Source: Bacillus sp. E(2018) (GTDB taxonomy: Bacteria > Bacillota > Bacilli > Bacillales > Fictibacillaceae). From it: 64,000 nucleotides of DNA. Made by a program: the position numbers and the translations under genes. The stretch spans positions 1,798,001-1,862,000 of the forward strand of contig NZ_SCOL01000001.1 of NCBI RefSeq assembly GCF_005503015.1. Direction: 5' to 3'. The notes under the pieces were generated by a model, which was not told the DNA's origin, did not search any database, and saw only the letters and a program-made list of their open reading frames with translations. Of the stretch, positions 8,670 through 16,453 are shown piece after piece (within the stretch, counting starts at the first letter, position 1; each line of letters opens with the position of its first letter).

Positions 8670-8951
8670 TTATTTTATTTTCACACGTTTCTTTTTAGGT
8701 AGTTTATCAAGGAGCCAGCCTCTGCCTACTTCACAAAAACGAATTGGCATCTCAAGTGTCGCGAGTATTTTATCCTTTCCATGAATGGTAAGTAATCCTG
8801 TCTCATCGTTCACTTGATCAACAACTGCATTTTCGGTACCAGAGAGTGGAAACGCCCACTTGTTGTTACCAGAGTCCTTAATCTTAATCATTCTTCCGTC
8901 ACAAGTTACTTTGTGGCAATGTGGAGGCAAGCCTAACGTAATTTTATTCAT
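8670..8951 (-). CDS. Hypothetical protein, 93 residues
   Basis: I do not recognise this family. The protein is mainly beta in character with a strongly basic tail (LPKKKRVKIK). It has three cysteines and a PPHCHKVTCDG stretch near residue 10-19 that might bind a metal, though a classical zinc motif is not complete. There is no signal peptide or membrane helix. A GGGAGGAAAG ribosome site lies before the ATG, and a proper terminator follows, so it is probably a genuine single-gene transcript. Confidence 0.6.
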   Translation of the reverse strand: MNKITLGLPPHCHKVTCDGRMIKIKDSGNNKWAFPLSGTENAVVDQVNDETGLLTIHGKDKILATLEMPIRFCEVGRGWLLDKLPKKKRVKIK

Positions 8952-9159
8952 TGCATTTCTTTCCTCCCTTTCCGGATTTGTTTCATTGTAACAGATATAG
9001 TGCGTGTCTGACTCCTTATTTTTTAAATTTTTTGACTATTTAACACATTTGAAATAATGCTTCAAAAATTTAGGGGACAAGTAGTAGGTAATCGCCAAAG
9101 CGTATTGATTCGTACAAGCATATACTATACAAATTGGAGTTCAAAGGGGGAACGAACGA

Positions 9160-9567
9160 GTGGAAAAATGGTCCATGTTATACAATATGACGGTCGTATC
9201 ATTAGGAGCAGTTGCGAGCTTCTTATTTGGTACACCAGGCATGTTATTCAAGACACTGGTCTTATTCATTGTATTAGACTATTTAACCGGTATGGCTGCT
9301 TCAGCTTACGAAGGTAGATTGAACAGCAAAGAGGGTTTTAGAGGTATACTAAAAAAAATGATCATCTTCGCGATCGTTGCAGCGGCCCATTCTCTCGACC
9401 AACTGCTAGGTGGAAACTATATCCACAGTGCCACCATCTTCTTTTATCTATCTAATGAATTGCTATCAATCATTGAGAATGCTGGAAGAATGAATGTTCC
9501 AATTCCTGAGTTCATAAAAAATGCCGTTTCTCTGTTAAGACAGAAAAACGACAATCAAAATAAGTAA
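9160..9567 (+). CDS. Phage-type holin family 4 protein
   Basis: The start is the GTG at 9160, behind AAAGGGGGAA. The protein has 135 residues with three or four hydrophobic segments (about 10-28, 30-48, 65-85, 88-105). The segment LFIVLDYLTGMAASAYEGRLNSKEGFRGILKK is diagnostic of the Bacteriophage_holin_4 family (toxin secretion/lysis holins). It would form membrane pores allowing an endolysin or autolysin to reach the wall. No endolysin, tail or other phage gene is adjacent, and codon use does not stand out, so it is either a domesticated holin, as found in other Bacillus genomes, or a phage remnant. Confidence 0.85.
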   Translation: MEKWSMLYNMTVVSLGAVASFLFGTPGMLFKTLVLFIVLDYLTGMAASAYEGRLNSKEGFRGILKKMIIFAIVAAAHSLDQLLGGNYIHSATIFFYLSNELLSIIENAGRMNVPIPEFIKNAVSLLRQKNDNQNK

Positions 9568-9570
9568 TTG

Positions 9571-9828
9571 TTAATTGGAATAGAATTGTGAGATTTTTTT
9601 TGCGATCGCTTGCGCATCGATCTGGTATTCACCAGCATCAATGCGTTTTTTTATATCTAATAATTTCTTTTCTCTTATATTCAATTGAGCATTTTCATGC
9701 AGCACTTTTGCTTCATTAGATATGTATAATTCGTCTTTAGCAAATGATGGCGGCTTTACAGAAGGCTGCTGATATACTTTATTCACATCATATTTTCGCT
9801 GAACGGGTTGTTGTCCGTCAATTCTCAT
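9571..9828 (-). CDS. FlgM-like anti-sigma-D factor (orphan copy)
   Basis: The ATG at 9828 lies 6 bases after GAGGTGA and gives 85 residues. The C-terminal half has the FlgM pattern: DELYISNEAK, a helix, then KKRIDAGEYQIDAQAIAKKISQFY. In the family this part wraps around the flagellar sigma factor (SigD in Bacillus) and blocks it until FlgM is exported or degraded. The N-terminal half is polar and probably disordered, as usual. It is not in the normal comF-flgM-flgK neighbourhood: no flagellar gene is near. It overlaps the preceding gene by ATGA, so the two are translationally coupled. Whether it is the only FlgM in the genome cannot be told here. Confidence 0.7.
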   Translation of the reverse strand: MRIDGQQPVQRKYDVNKVYQQPSVKPPSFAKDELYISNEAKVLHENAQLNIREKKLLDIKKRIDAGEYQIDAQAIAKKISQFYSN

Positions 9829-10085
9829 GATTTCACCTCTTCTGTATATTGAAATGTGCCAAGCCATTTCCATTTGTCATCATGATCTAAGTTGTCCAAC
9901 AATCTGAAGAACAATTCTTGTCCTGATGTATCCCATTTTACTTCAAACTCATTTCCGTTTTCTTTATCCTTACAAAATGAATGAATCCACTGCGAAGTAA
10001 ACAAGTAAGGCGTAAACTGTTCAAAGTCTAATAGATGTTTCTCTAACAATTGAATGACATCATCATGTGTAAGTTTATGCATCAT
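9825..10085 (-). CDS. Hypothetical protein coupled to FlgM-like gene
   Basis: The gene encodes 86 residues, acidic and rich in aromatic residues (Trp, Phe, Tyr). Two adjacent ATG codons follow an AAAGGAC ribosome site; either may start. Its last codons overlap the FlgM-like start (ATGA), implying joint expression and perhaps a joint function. The fold looks helical at the N terminus (THDDVIQLLEKHLLDF) and beta in the rest (NEFEVKWDTSGQELFFRLL). I know no family for it. A chaperone-like or antagonist role for the FlgM partner is speculation from coupling alone. Confidence 0.55.
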   Translation of the reverse strand: MMHKLTHDDVIQLLEKHLLDFEQFTPYLFTSQWIHSFCKDKENGNEFEVKWDTSGQELFFRLLDNLDHDDKWKWLGTFQYTEEVKS

Positions 10086-10322
10086 TAGAATCGTCCTTTG
10101 TTTGTGGTCGTCTTAACCTGTGACTATATAATTCGGCCACTATCTGTTTTTTTGAGGGTATACGAAAAAAATTCACATATTTTTCTAATATTATTTGTTG
10201 GTCCCCTCTTGCTTTAAGGAATTTTACCCGCTAAACCTGCATGTATAAACCTATTTCCTTCCTACGAATCAAAATAAAGGTCTATAATGAGAATAAAGAA
10301 ATACATAACAGAAGGTGTTTAC

Positions 10323-11624
10323 ATGAAATTAACGTTCTCTTCTCTTCAATGGATGGTGTTTATCCTTGCGGGTAGTTTGGTTGCTCCCATCGCTATTGGT
10401 GATGCGTTTGGAATGACACAAGCGGAAACCGCAGATCTTTTACAACGTTCATTCTTAATTATTGGTGCTTCCGCAATTCTTCAAGCACTATTTGGTCATA
10501 AGCTGCCGATCAATGAAGGTCCAGCTGGATTATGGTGGGGCGTTTTTACAGTTTATGCGGGCATTGTAGCTTCTGGGGCATTAACGGTGGCTGACGGGCT
10601 ACAGCAACTGACAGCTGGCATGCTGATCAGCGGGATCCTTTTTTTACTTCTTGGCATGTTTCGTATTATCAGTTCGGTCAGAGCTCTTTTTACTCCTTTA
10701 GTAACCGGTACTTACCTAATCCTTCTCGTCTCACAATTGAGTGGCTCTTTTATTAAGGGCATGCTCGGTATTGGATATCTACAGGAAGGTGCAGATACTA
10801 AAGTAGCTCTTACTTCACTCTTCATTTTAATTTTGTCCATTGTACTTGGAAAATCCCCTGTAAAATGGCTAAGAAGTTATTCCATCTTGATTTCTTTGTT
10901 ACTCGGTTGGGGACTTTTTAAACTTTTGAATTTAACAAAAGAAACGATGCATAGTAATACGACTTTTGCTTTTCCAGAATTATTCGCTTGGGGAATACCA
11001 GAACTTTCTTCGGGAACGATTATAACTTCCCTATTCGTAGGAATGCTTTTATTAACAAACATGGTAGCTAGTATTAACGTCGTAGAAAAAGCCTATGAAA
11101 CAGAAAACAAAGATTACGAACCTATCAATTACAATCGCTCATCTATCATGATGGGGATAAACACATGGATAGCAGGTCTATTTTCAGCTGTAGCAAGTGT
11201 ACCAATCTCAGGTGCTGCTGGGTTCATCTTAACGACAAAAATGTTTAGCAAATTAGCATTCATCATTGGTAATGCACTTATTATCTTGATTAGTTTCTTC
11301 CCGCCACTTACCTTTTTCTTTGCTGGGATTCCTGCACCGGTAGGATATGCAACGATATTCCTCCCTTTTTCAAGTATGATTGGCCTAGCTTTTAAAGAAT
11401 ATAAAAGTGAATTAAAATCGGAAAACAATCTTTTTATTATTAGTACTTCTCTTATGGTTGGAATCGGAAGTCTCTTCATACCTGCTGCCGCATTAAAAGA
11501 TTGGCCAAATATTATTGTAACGTTATTAAGCAATGGCCTAATTATGGGGATGCTAACATGTATGATACTTGAACAGTTTTACAAACGAAGACATTCAAAC
11601 AAATCCGTCCAGAAAGAAGACTAA
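10323..11624 (+). CDS. NCS2-family purine/uracil permease
   Basis: The ATG at 10323, behind AGAAGGTG, gives 433 residues with about twelve to fourteen membrane helices. Two features support the NCS2 (uracil/xanthine permease) family: the early HKLPINEGPAGLWWGVFTVYAG region, which occupies the position of the family's substrate-binding helix 3, and the helix-10 region NRSSIMMGINTWIAGLFSAVASVPISGAAGFILTTK. It should carry a nucleobase or related compound by proton symport. It is a divergent member, and substrate cannot be assigned. A TATAAT lies about 46 bases upstream without a good -35. It is a single gene ending at a bidirectional terminator. Confidence 0.7.
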   Translation: MKLTFSSLQWMVFILAGSLVAPIAIGDAFGMTQAETADLLQRSFLIIGASAILQALFGHKLPINEGPAGLWWGVFTVYAGIVASGALTVADGLQQLTAGMLISGILFLLLGMFRIISSVRALFTPLVTGTYLILLVSQLSGSFIKGMLGIGYLQEGADTKVALTSLFILILSIVLGKSPVKWLRSYSILISLLLGWGLFKLLNLTKETMHSNTTFAFPELFAWGIPELSSGTIITSLFVGMLLLTNMVASINVVEKAYETENKDYEPINYNRSSIMMGINTWIAGLFSAVASVPISGAAGFILTTKMFSKLAFIIGNALIILISFFPPLTFFFAGIPAPVGYATIFLPFSSMIGLAFKEYKSELKSENNLFIISTSLMVGIGSLFIPAAALKDWPNIIVTLLSNGLIMGMLTCMILEQFYKRRHSNKSVQKED

Positions 11625-11639
11625 TAGTTTGAAAACAGA

Positions 11640-11669
11640 GAAGGGCTCCCTCATTGCACGGGAGCCCTT
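11640..11669. terminator. bidirectional terminator
   Basis: AAGGGCTCCC/GGGAGCCCTT stem with an 8-base loop, between the converging permease and hydrolase genes, with a CTTCTT tail on the plus strand. Confidence 0.8.
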
Positions 11670-11673
11670 CTTC

Positions 11674-12552
11674 TTAAAGTTTTTCTGAAACGGAAATTTC
11701 CGAATGAAATCGTAATAACGCCTCTGCTAATTCTTTTCCATGATCAAACATCATTAAATGTGTCGTGTTTGGAATTACAACAGTCTTACTGTAAGACAAA
11801 TCTTTCTTTGCCGAATCAATAAACTTTAAAGATTTTTGAAAGTGATCTTCTTTTTCAGCAGGCAGAAATAGAACAGGAGACTGAACCTTCTTATACCATG
11901 TTAAGAAATCTATATAATAGATTTCGGATATGATCTTTTCCATCGTTCGCCCGGTAGTAATATTTCCTACTTTTCCGTTTTCCTTCAAACGTGGTTCATA
12001 CGCAGCAATATAATTAGCCCGTTCCTTGTTCCATGGTAACCATTGCTCTCTATATACTTGTTGATATTCTTCTACTGATTCGTAATCCGGATCTAATTGT
12101 CCTTCAAACTTAGCAAGATGCTCATCTAAGGTTTCATCATATAGTCCATCTTCACCAGAATCATTAATGATCGCACCGTCTATGTTGGCAAGTGACAAAA
12201 CGCGATCTTGCTTCATCGCTGTAAAGTATAACCCTATCATACATCCGTACGAGCTTCCTATGAGATGAGCCTTATTAATTTCAAAATGATTCATCACACT
12301 TTCTAAATCGTTTGCCGTGTCTTCGAATGAATATCCCTGATCGGGTTGATCTGATGTTCCATGTCCACGAAGGTCATAGCTTATTATTCTATAATGGCTC
12401 TTGAGAAAAGGAATCACTGGATGCCATCCTTTAGCTGTTCCACCAAGATAGTGAATTAAAATCAACGTATCCCCCGAACCGCCATAATCATAACCTGAAA
12501 GCATAGTACCATCATGAGATCGTATCTTATGTTCTTCAAAACAAATATTCAT
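11674..12552 (-). CDS. Alpha/beta-fold hydrolase
   Basis: This 292-residue single-domain hydrolase carries the oxyanion strand LILIHYLGG (about 30-38), DLRGHGTSD, the nucleophile elbow GSSYG (Ser about 101) and a late NTTHLMMFDHG giving the catalytic His (about 266). The acid residue is probably an Asp/Glu in the LPAEKEDHF region. A cap of helices spans roughly 130-210. There is no signal peptide, so it acts in the cytoplasm. The substrate is unknown; esters, lactones or epoxides are all possible. Its ATG follows the stop of the MazG-like gene without a gap, and its ribosome site lies inside that gene, so the two form an operon. Confidence 0.8.
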   Translation of the reverse strand: MNICFEEHKIRSHDGTMLSGYDYGGSGDTLILIHYLGGTAKGWHPVIPFLKSHYRIISYDLRGHGTSDQPDQGYSFEDTANDLESVMNHFEINKAHLIGSSYGCMIGLYFTAMKQDRVLSLANIDGAIINDSGEDGLYDETLDEHLAKFEGQLDPDYESVEEYQQVYREQWLPWNKERANYIAAYEPRLKENGKVGNITTGRTMEKIISEIYYIDFLTWYKKVQSPVLFLPAEKEDHFQKSLKFIDSAKKDLSYSKTVVIPNTTHLMMFDHGKELAEALLRFHSEISVSEKL

Positions 12553-12948
12553 TTATCTTACCTCCTCTTTCATACGCTTTTGAAGATTTGGTTTTGTACG
12601 AGAACGGATCTCGCTTAATTTATTTATTATGTCTTGTTCAATATCCCGTTGGAAGAACGTCGCAAATTTGCAAAGATAAGCGACGCTATCAGCAATTTCT
12701 TTCCCAATATCTTCAGCAACTTCTTCCTTTGCAAGTTGAAAAGCCTTCTCCGCTTCAACACCTTCTTCTTTTATGTCATACGCTCTATTTAACATTCTTC
12801 TTAATTCCTCTGCAATCTCCGCTATTTCAGTCGTTAATAGCATATGATTGAGCAAAAGGGATTCTGTGCTTTTATCGACACCGTCTTGACTAATCTCCCA
12901 TCCCTTTTGCAGTTGAAAATCTTCTAACTCTTTATGTATCTTTCTCAT
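12553..12948 (-). CDS. MazG-like nucleotide pyrophosphohydrolase
   Basis: The protein has 131 residues, all helical. The metal-binding pattern of the MazG/dUTPase superfamily is visible: LTTEIAEIAEELRR near residue 38-51 (ExxEE) and EEVAEDIGKEIADSVAYL near 73-92 (ExxD). Such enzymes hydrolyse non-canonical or excess NTPs to NMP and pyrophosphate. The N-terminal LEDFQLQKGWE segment fits the small MazG-like dimers such as RS21-C6. It is the first gene of a two-gene operon with the alpha/beta hydrolase. A GGAGGG ribosome site lies 9 bases before the ATG. Confidence 0.75.
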   Translation of the reverse strand: MRKIHKELEDFQLQKGWEISQDGVDKSTESLLLNHMLLTTEIAEIAEELRRMLNRAYDIKEEGVEAEKAFQLAKEEVAEDIGKEIADSVAYLCKFATFFQRDIEQDIINKLSEIRSRTKPNLQKRMKEEVR

Positions 12949-13067
12949 GATTTACAGTCCCTCCGTTCTACAACAATCCTTTTACATAGTTCTCCACAAT
13001 TTTACAAAAACCTTTATGTAAAATTAAATAATAGGCTATAATATTACCAGGATATGGAGGTTGTGTA

Positions 13068-13616
13068 ATGGAACATAAAACGGCAGATCGACCTAATTGG
13101 AAAAGAGTAACTGACAAACATTTTGAAGTAACGCATAAAGAAAGTTCTTGTTTTAATGGCAAAGTGACAGTGATTCATCTGAAGCAAGTTTCTGAACCAT
13201 TAGTTGTTAACTATAAAGAACATACGGTATGTATCGCTGATTCTGGCTATACGTGGATGCAACATTTTCCTGAGGGAGAAAAATATACGATCACAACGGT
13301 ACTGGACGATAACGGTGATGTTGTACAATTCTATATTGATATGTGTGGGGATCATGGAGTGGACGAAAACGGAATTCCTTGGTTTGATGATCTCTATTTA
13401 GATATCGTGATCCTCCCTGATAAGGAGCTGTTTCTTTTAGATGACAATGAGTTGATGGAAGCTTTCAAAAAAGGGGACATAAATGAAGAACAAATGAAAC
13501 TTGCACATGAAACAGCTCAAAAGATCATTTCGATGCATAAAGAAGGAAAGTTTGAACAACTCGAAACATGTATTGAGCATGCTACAGAATGGATGCAAGC
13601 AAAAAAATTCCTTTGA
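13068..13616 (+). CDS. DUF402 / Ntdp-like nucleotide phosphatase
   Basis: This 182-residue protein has a DUF402 domain spanning most of its length: beta strands around YTITTVLDDNGDVVQFYIDMC, then the conserved FDDLYLDIVILPDKELFLLDDNELMEA with several acidic residues that bind divalent metal in the family. Characterised relatives (Ntdp of staphylococci, FomD-like enzymes) hydrolyse nucleoside tri- and diphosphates or nucleotidyl conjugates. The C terminus is a helical tail ending in HATEWMQAKKF. GGAGG lies 9 bases before the ATG. The gene is single and divergent from the MazG-like operon, sharing a short regulatory region. Confidence 0.8.
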   Translation: MEHKTADRPNWKRVTDKHFEVTHKESSCFNGKVTVIHLKQVSEPLVVNYKEHTVCIADSGYTWMQHFPEGEKYTITTVLDDNGDVVQFYIDMCGDHGVDENGIPWFDDLYLDIVILPDKELFLLDDNELMEAFKKGDINEEQMKLAHETAQKIISMHKEGKFEQLETCIEHATEWMQAKKFL

Positions 13617-13636
13617 TGAGAGATATAGAAAATGTA

Positions 13637-13665
13637 AAAACCAGAGGCTCGTTCCCTCTGGTTTT
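13637..13665. terminator. bidirectional terminator
   Basis: AAAACCAGAGG/CCTCTGGTTTT stem between the converging DUF402 gene and the 78-residue gene. Confidence 0.85.
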
Positions 13666-13667
13666 GT

Positions 13668-13904
13668 CTATTTATTCACTACTTTGCTTTTCTCTAAAAA
13701 ACGTAAAGCATCCTCTACTTCATCTAAAACTTGTGATCCGATGATTCCTTCTTCTTCATCTAAAAAAGTAACTTGAAAATAACCACTTTCACCTTGTGGA
13801 ACATATCTCATTCTCACAAGTTCAGGCTGTTGATCTTCTTCTCTCCAAAACTCTAATTCTTGTTCTGGATTGTTCATCAATTTTTCAATTTGATCACTAT
13901 TCAT
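13668..13904 (-). CDS. Small acidic hypothetical protein
   Basis: This 78-residue, strongly acidic soluble protein has a helical N terminus (MNSDQIEKLMNN), a central beta hairpin (RMRYVPQGESGYFQVTFLDEEEGIIG) and a closing helix (DEVEDALRFLEK). AGAGGTG lies 8 bases before the ATG. I recognise no family and see no motif pointing to a function. It has its own terminator and is likely monocistronic. Confidence 0.6.
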   Translation of the reverse strand: MNSDQIEKLMNNPEQELEFWREEDQQPELVRMRYVPQGESGYFQVTFLDEEEGIIGSQVLDEVEDALRFLEKSKVVNK

Positions 13905-14021
13905 CTGTAAGACACCTCTAGATCACTCTGTTAAATTTATTATATACATTTTTACCCTAAATGATATCCTCTAAACCATTAGCAGTATCCGACATTTCCT
14001 GGGGAATATTGTCTATGTCTG

Positions 14022-14597
14022 TTATTGCATGTATGGAGAAGTTCTCACCCAACGCGTTAAAGCTTCTTCGGTACTTATTATTTCCGCAAACTCTTGATGG
14101 AGATGAGCAAGAGCAGACGCATGGACTTCTTGAGCCGAAAACACTGTTCCATCATATGATTTAATTTGAAATGCAGCAGTAGCATCATGGATTAACGACA
14201 CTCCAAAACCATAATTTGCTGCCATTCTTGTAGTCGTCGATATACAATGGTTCGAAGTTAATCCAACAATAACAATGTGTTCAATTCCTTCTTTTTCTAA
14301 TGATTCTTTAAGCTCTGTCCCAATAAATGCACTGTTTACATTCTTAATAAAAAGAAGTTCATCTTCTTTCGGTTCAAATCCTGTTTTCAACTGATAACCT
14401 AATTTTGAAGGATGCAACGGAGAGTGTTCATTAACTGATTGGTGCTGAACATGAAAGACCGGCAATCCCACCTCTCGAAAGGCACCAAGTAATATAAGCA
14501 TATTTACTTCAGCATTTGCATTATTTCGTTCTCCCCAGAAATCTGTTTCATCAAATCCTTTTTGAACATCAACAATAAGCAAACCTGCTTTTTTCAC
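14022..14597 (-). CDS. Isochorismatase-fold cysteine hydrolase
   Basis: The start is a GTG behind AAGGAG and the protein has 191 residues. All three residues of the cysteine-hydrolase triad are visible: Asp10 in LLIVDVQKGF, Lys85 in LLFIKNVNSAF and Cys118 in VGLTSNHCISTTTR with the preceding cis-peptide region. The family includes nicotinamidases, N-carbamoylsarcosine amidases and many uncharacterised amidases; the specific substrate is not evident. It is cytoplasmic. The gene is single, divergent from the LysE-type exporter, with which it could share control. Confidence 0.85.
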   Translation of the reverse strand: MKKAGLLIVDVQKGFDETDFWGERNNANAEVNMLILLGAFREVGLPVFHVQHQSVNEHSPLHPSKLGYQLKTGFEPKEDELLFIKNVNSAFIGTELKESLEKEGIEHIVIVGLTSNHCISTTTRMAANYGFGVSLIHDATAAFQIKSYDGTVFSAQEVHASALAHLHQEFAEIISTEEALTRWVRTSPYMQ

Positions 14598-14742
14598 AAT
14601 ACGATCTCCTTATATTCAGATTGCGCTTCTTATTACATTACATGTTCGATATGACTTTCATTTTTCCTTCTGTACTATTCTTAAGGATAATTTCATATTT
14701 TGGAAGTAACTTAGACAAGCCACATGAATAGGGGGGCACTTT

Positions 14743-15378
14743 TTGAACGATATGATGATATTAAGTGTTCATTTTGTTATGCTTGGTATCAGTTTAGCTA
14801 TTCCAATCGGCCCTATTAAACTTGAGATGATTAAACATGGATTGCATGGCGGTTTTTGGCCATCTTGGCTTGTTGGAATTGGTGCAGTTTGTGCTGATAT
14901 ATTGTTTATGTCTTTTATATTTCTAGGACTCTCGCCTTTTCTACATGATAAATGGATTACAATCTGCATGTCGTTAACTGGAATTATTATGCTTAGTTAT
15001 TTAGGTATTTCAACTATAAGGAGTTCCAACACATCCTTATCTTTTATGAACGAAAACATTATTGAAATCAAAAAACCATTTTGGACAGGTTTTGTCATTG
15101 CTGTTATGAATCCATATAATTTAATGTTTTGGTTTGGTGTTTATGGAGGTTCACTTCAAAGCATACCTTCTACATCAAGTACTATGATCAGAATCGGGTT
15201 AAGTTTTTGTATAATAGTAGGGATTGTTTTGTGGAACCTTAACGTGGCCTTTACCGTTCATTTTTTTCGTACGCTGATCAACGATTTTACAATACGGTGG
15301 CTGATAAGATTAGCTGGAATCGGTTTACTGGCCTTCTCTATTTTCCTTACGTATAAATTATTCACATTGTTTCCATAA
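14743..15378 (+). CDS. LysE-family exporter
   Basis: A TTG start, eight bases after GGGGGG, gives 211 residues. Six membrane helices are predicted, with the family's opening pattern LAIPIGPIKLEMIKHGLHGGFWPSWLVGIGAVCADILF and the internal AVMNPYNLMFWFG repeat-like motif of the LysE/RhtB superfamily. Such proteins export amino acids or their analogues across the cytoplasmic membrane with a proton or cation exchange. The replacement of the usual GP[G/N] by GPIK is seen in some Bacillus members. A substrate cannot be predicted. It is a single gene with a bidirectional terminator. Confidence 0.82.
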   Translation: MNDMMILSVHFVMLGISLAIPIGPIKLEMIKHGLHGGFWPSWLVGIGAVCADILFMSFIFLGLSPFLHDKWITICMSLTGIIMLSYLGISTIRSSNTSLSFMNENIIEIKKPFWTGFVIAVMNPYNLMFWFGVYGGSLQSIPSTSSTMIRIGLSFCIIVGIVLWNLNVAFTVHFFRTLINDFTIRWLIRLAGIGLLAFSIFLTYKLFTLFP

Positions 15379-15383
15379 AGCAA

Positions 15384-15418
15384 AAGGCGCTGCTATAAAA
15401 TAGTCAGCGCCTTGCCTT
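15384..15418. terminator. bidirectional terminator
   Basis: AAGGCGCTG/CAGCGCCTT with a 12-base loop, between the converging LysE-type and YteA genes; CCTTTTT follows on the plus strand. Confidence 0.75.
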
Positions 15419-15419
15419 T

Positions 15420-16148
15420 TTACTTATCATACTTTTCTCTATCTGCTTGCTTTTCCTCTTCCCTATCCAACTCTTCTTCATATTCCTCATGATTTCTGTT
15501 ATGAACAACATTTCTTTCTTTTCCTGTAATGTCAGTAGCAACAAAACTTTCATATTCTTCTACAAATCCGTCATCGTCATCCGAATCTTCATACATCTCG
15601 TTGTAGTCTCTCTTATCAGGATCAGTAAAGTCTGACGGAGTTTCACTTGTTCCGTACTTTGCAACGGACTGCCATGCATCTTCTCCATCAAAGAACGTCG
15701 CATCCTTATTATCATTGCTCCTTGTTTTGTAGTCTGGCCCAATTACCTCTTCTTCAATAGGACGATCATCTGAAGAATTTTGTGCAGGGCTATGTTCTTT
15801 GCAATAAAGCGTAAAAGGGACTACTTCTAAACGTTCTTTAAGAATGTCTTGACCACACGTTTTACATACTCCGTACTCACCTTTTTCAATACTTTTCAAA
15901 GCTGTTTCAATGTCTTCCAGCTCTTTTTCATGTAGATCATTTAAAGCAATATCTTTTTCTTTTTCAAATAATTCAGTGCCGAGATCTCCAGGATGATTAT
16001 CATAGTTAGACAATTCACCTGTTGATTCTTTCGGAAATTCTGAGTCACTACCGAAAGACTCGTTTCTTTCTCTCATTCCTTTTATCTCTTCTTTTCGTGA
16101 TAATAAGATTTGTTTAAAATGGTCCATTTCTTGTGTAGATAATGCCAT
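15420..16148 (-). CDS. yteA: YteA-family DksA/TraR zinc-finger protein
   Basis: The protein has 242 residues. The N-terminal part has a coiled coil (1-30 and 60-90) typical of DksA-like proteins, with the family segment NYDNHPGDLGTELFEKEKDIAL. A zinc knuckle follows: Cys95, Cys98, Cys116 and His119 (CKTCGQ...YCKEH), with the fourth ligand changed from Cys to His. The C-terminal half is highly acidic. The YteA family is restricted to spore-formers and linked to sporulation; DksA-like proteins act on RNA polymerase through the secondary channel. GGGAGA precedes the ATG. The divergent HD-GYP gene lies 305 bases away. Confidence 0.85.
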   Translation of the reverse strand: MALSTQEMDHFKQILLSRKEEIKGMRERNESFGSDSEFPKESTGELSNYDNHPGDLGTELFEKEKDIALNDLHEKELEDIETALKSIEKGEYGVCKTCGQDILKERLEVVPFTLYCKEHSPAQNSSDDRPIEEEVIGPDYKTRSNDNKDATFFDGEDAWQSVAKYGTSETPSDFTDPDKRDYNEMYEDSDDDDGFVEEYESFVATDITGKERNVVHNRNHEEYEEELDREEEKQADREKYDK

Positions 16149-16453
16149 GATTCAATCTCCCTTCCTACTTCCGTATACCATTTCATACCCTTTATTCCGA
16201 ATAATTATCCATCCTGTGTATTTTGCACCATAATCATACATGCTATACTTATCAATGACCTTCTTACTCTCCAGTTGACTAAAACTAATATTGTTTCCCC
16301 ATTTCTATTCAACAGTATCTTACTTATAAATCAAAATACCTATTTTTTATCAAAAAATGTTCTAAAGTGTTGAAAAATTGCTTTTTTTCCAACTTTTTGT
16401 AAGGTATGCTAATAATATCTTATTAAAAGTAATAGTAAGAAAGGCGGGGGAAC
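16149..16453. other. Intergenic region between yteA and the HD-GYP gene
   Basis: This AT-rich stretch of about 300 bases must carry the divergent promoters. I see no coding frame, no riboswitch-like fold and no clear inverted repeat. TATGCTAATAAT at about 16405 could be part of the HD-GYP promoter. Confidence 0.4.

Noticed and set aside
11129..11533. 134-codon minus-strand frame inside the NCS2 permease gene
   Set aside because: Shadow frame of a membrane-protein gene; no start signals.
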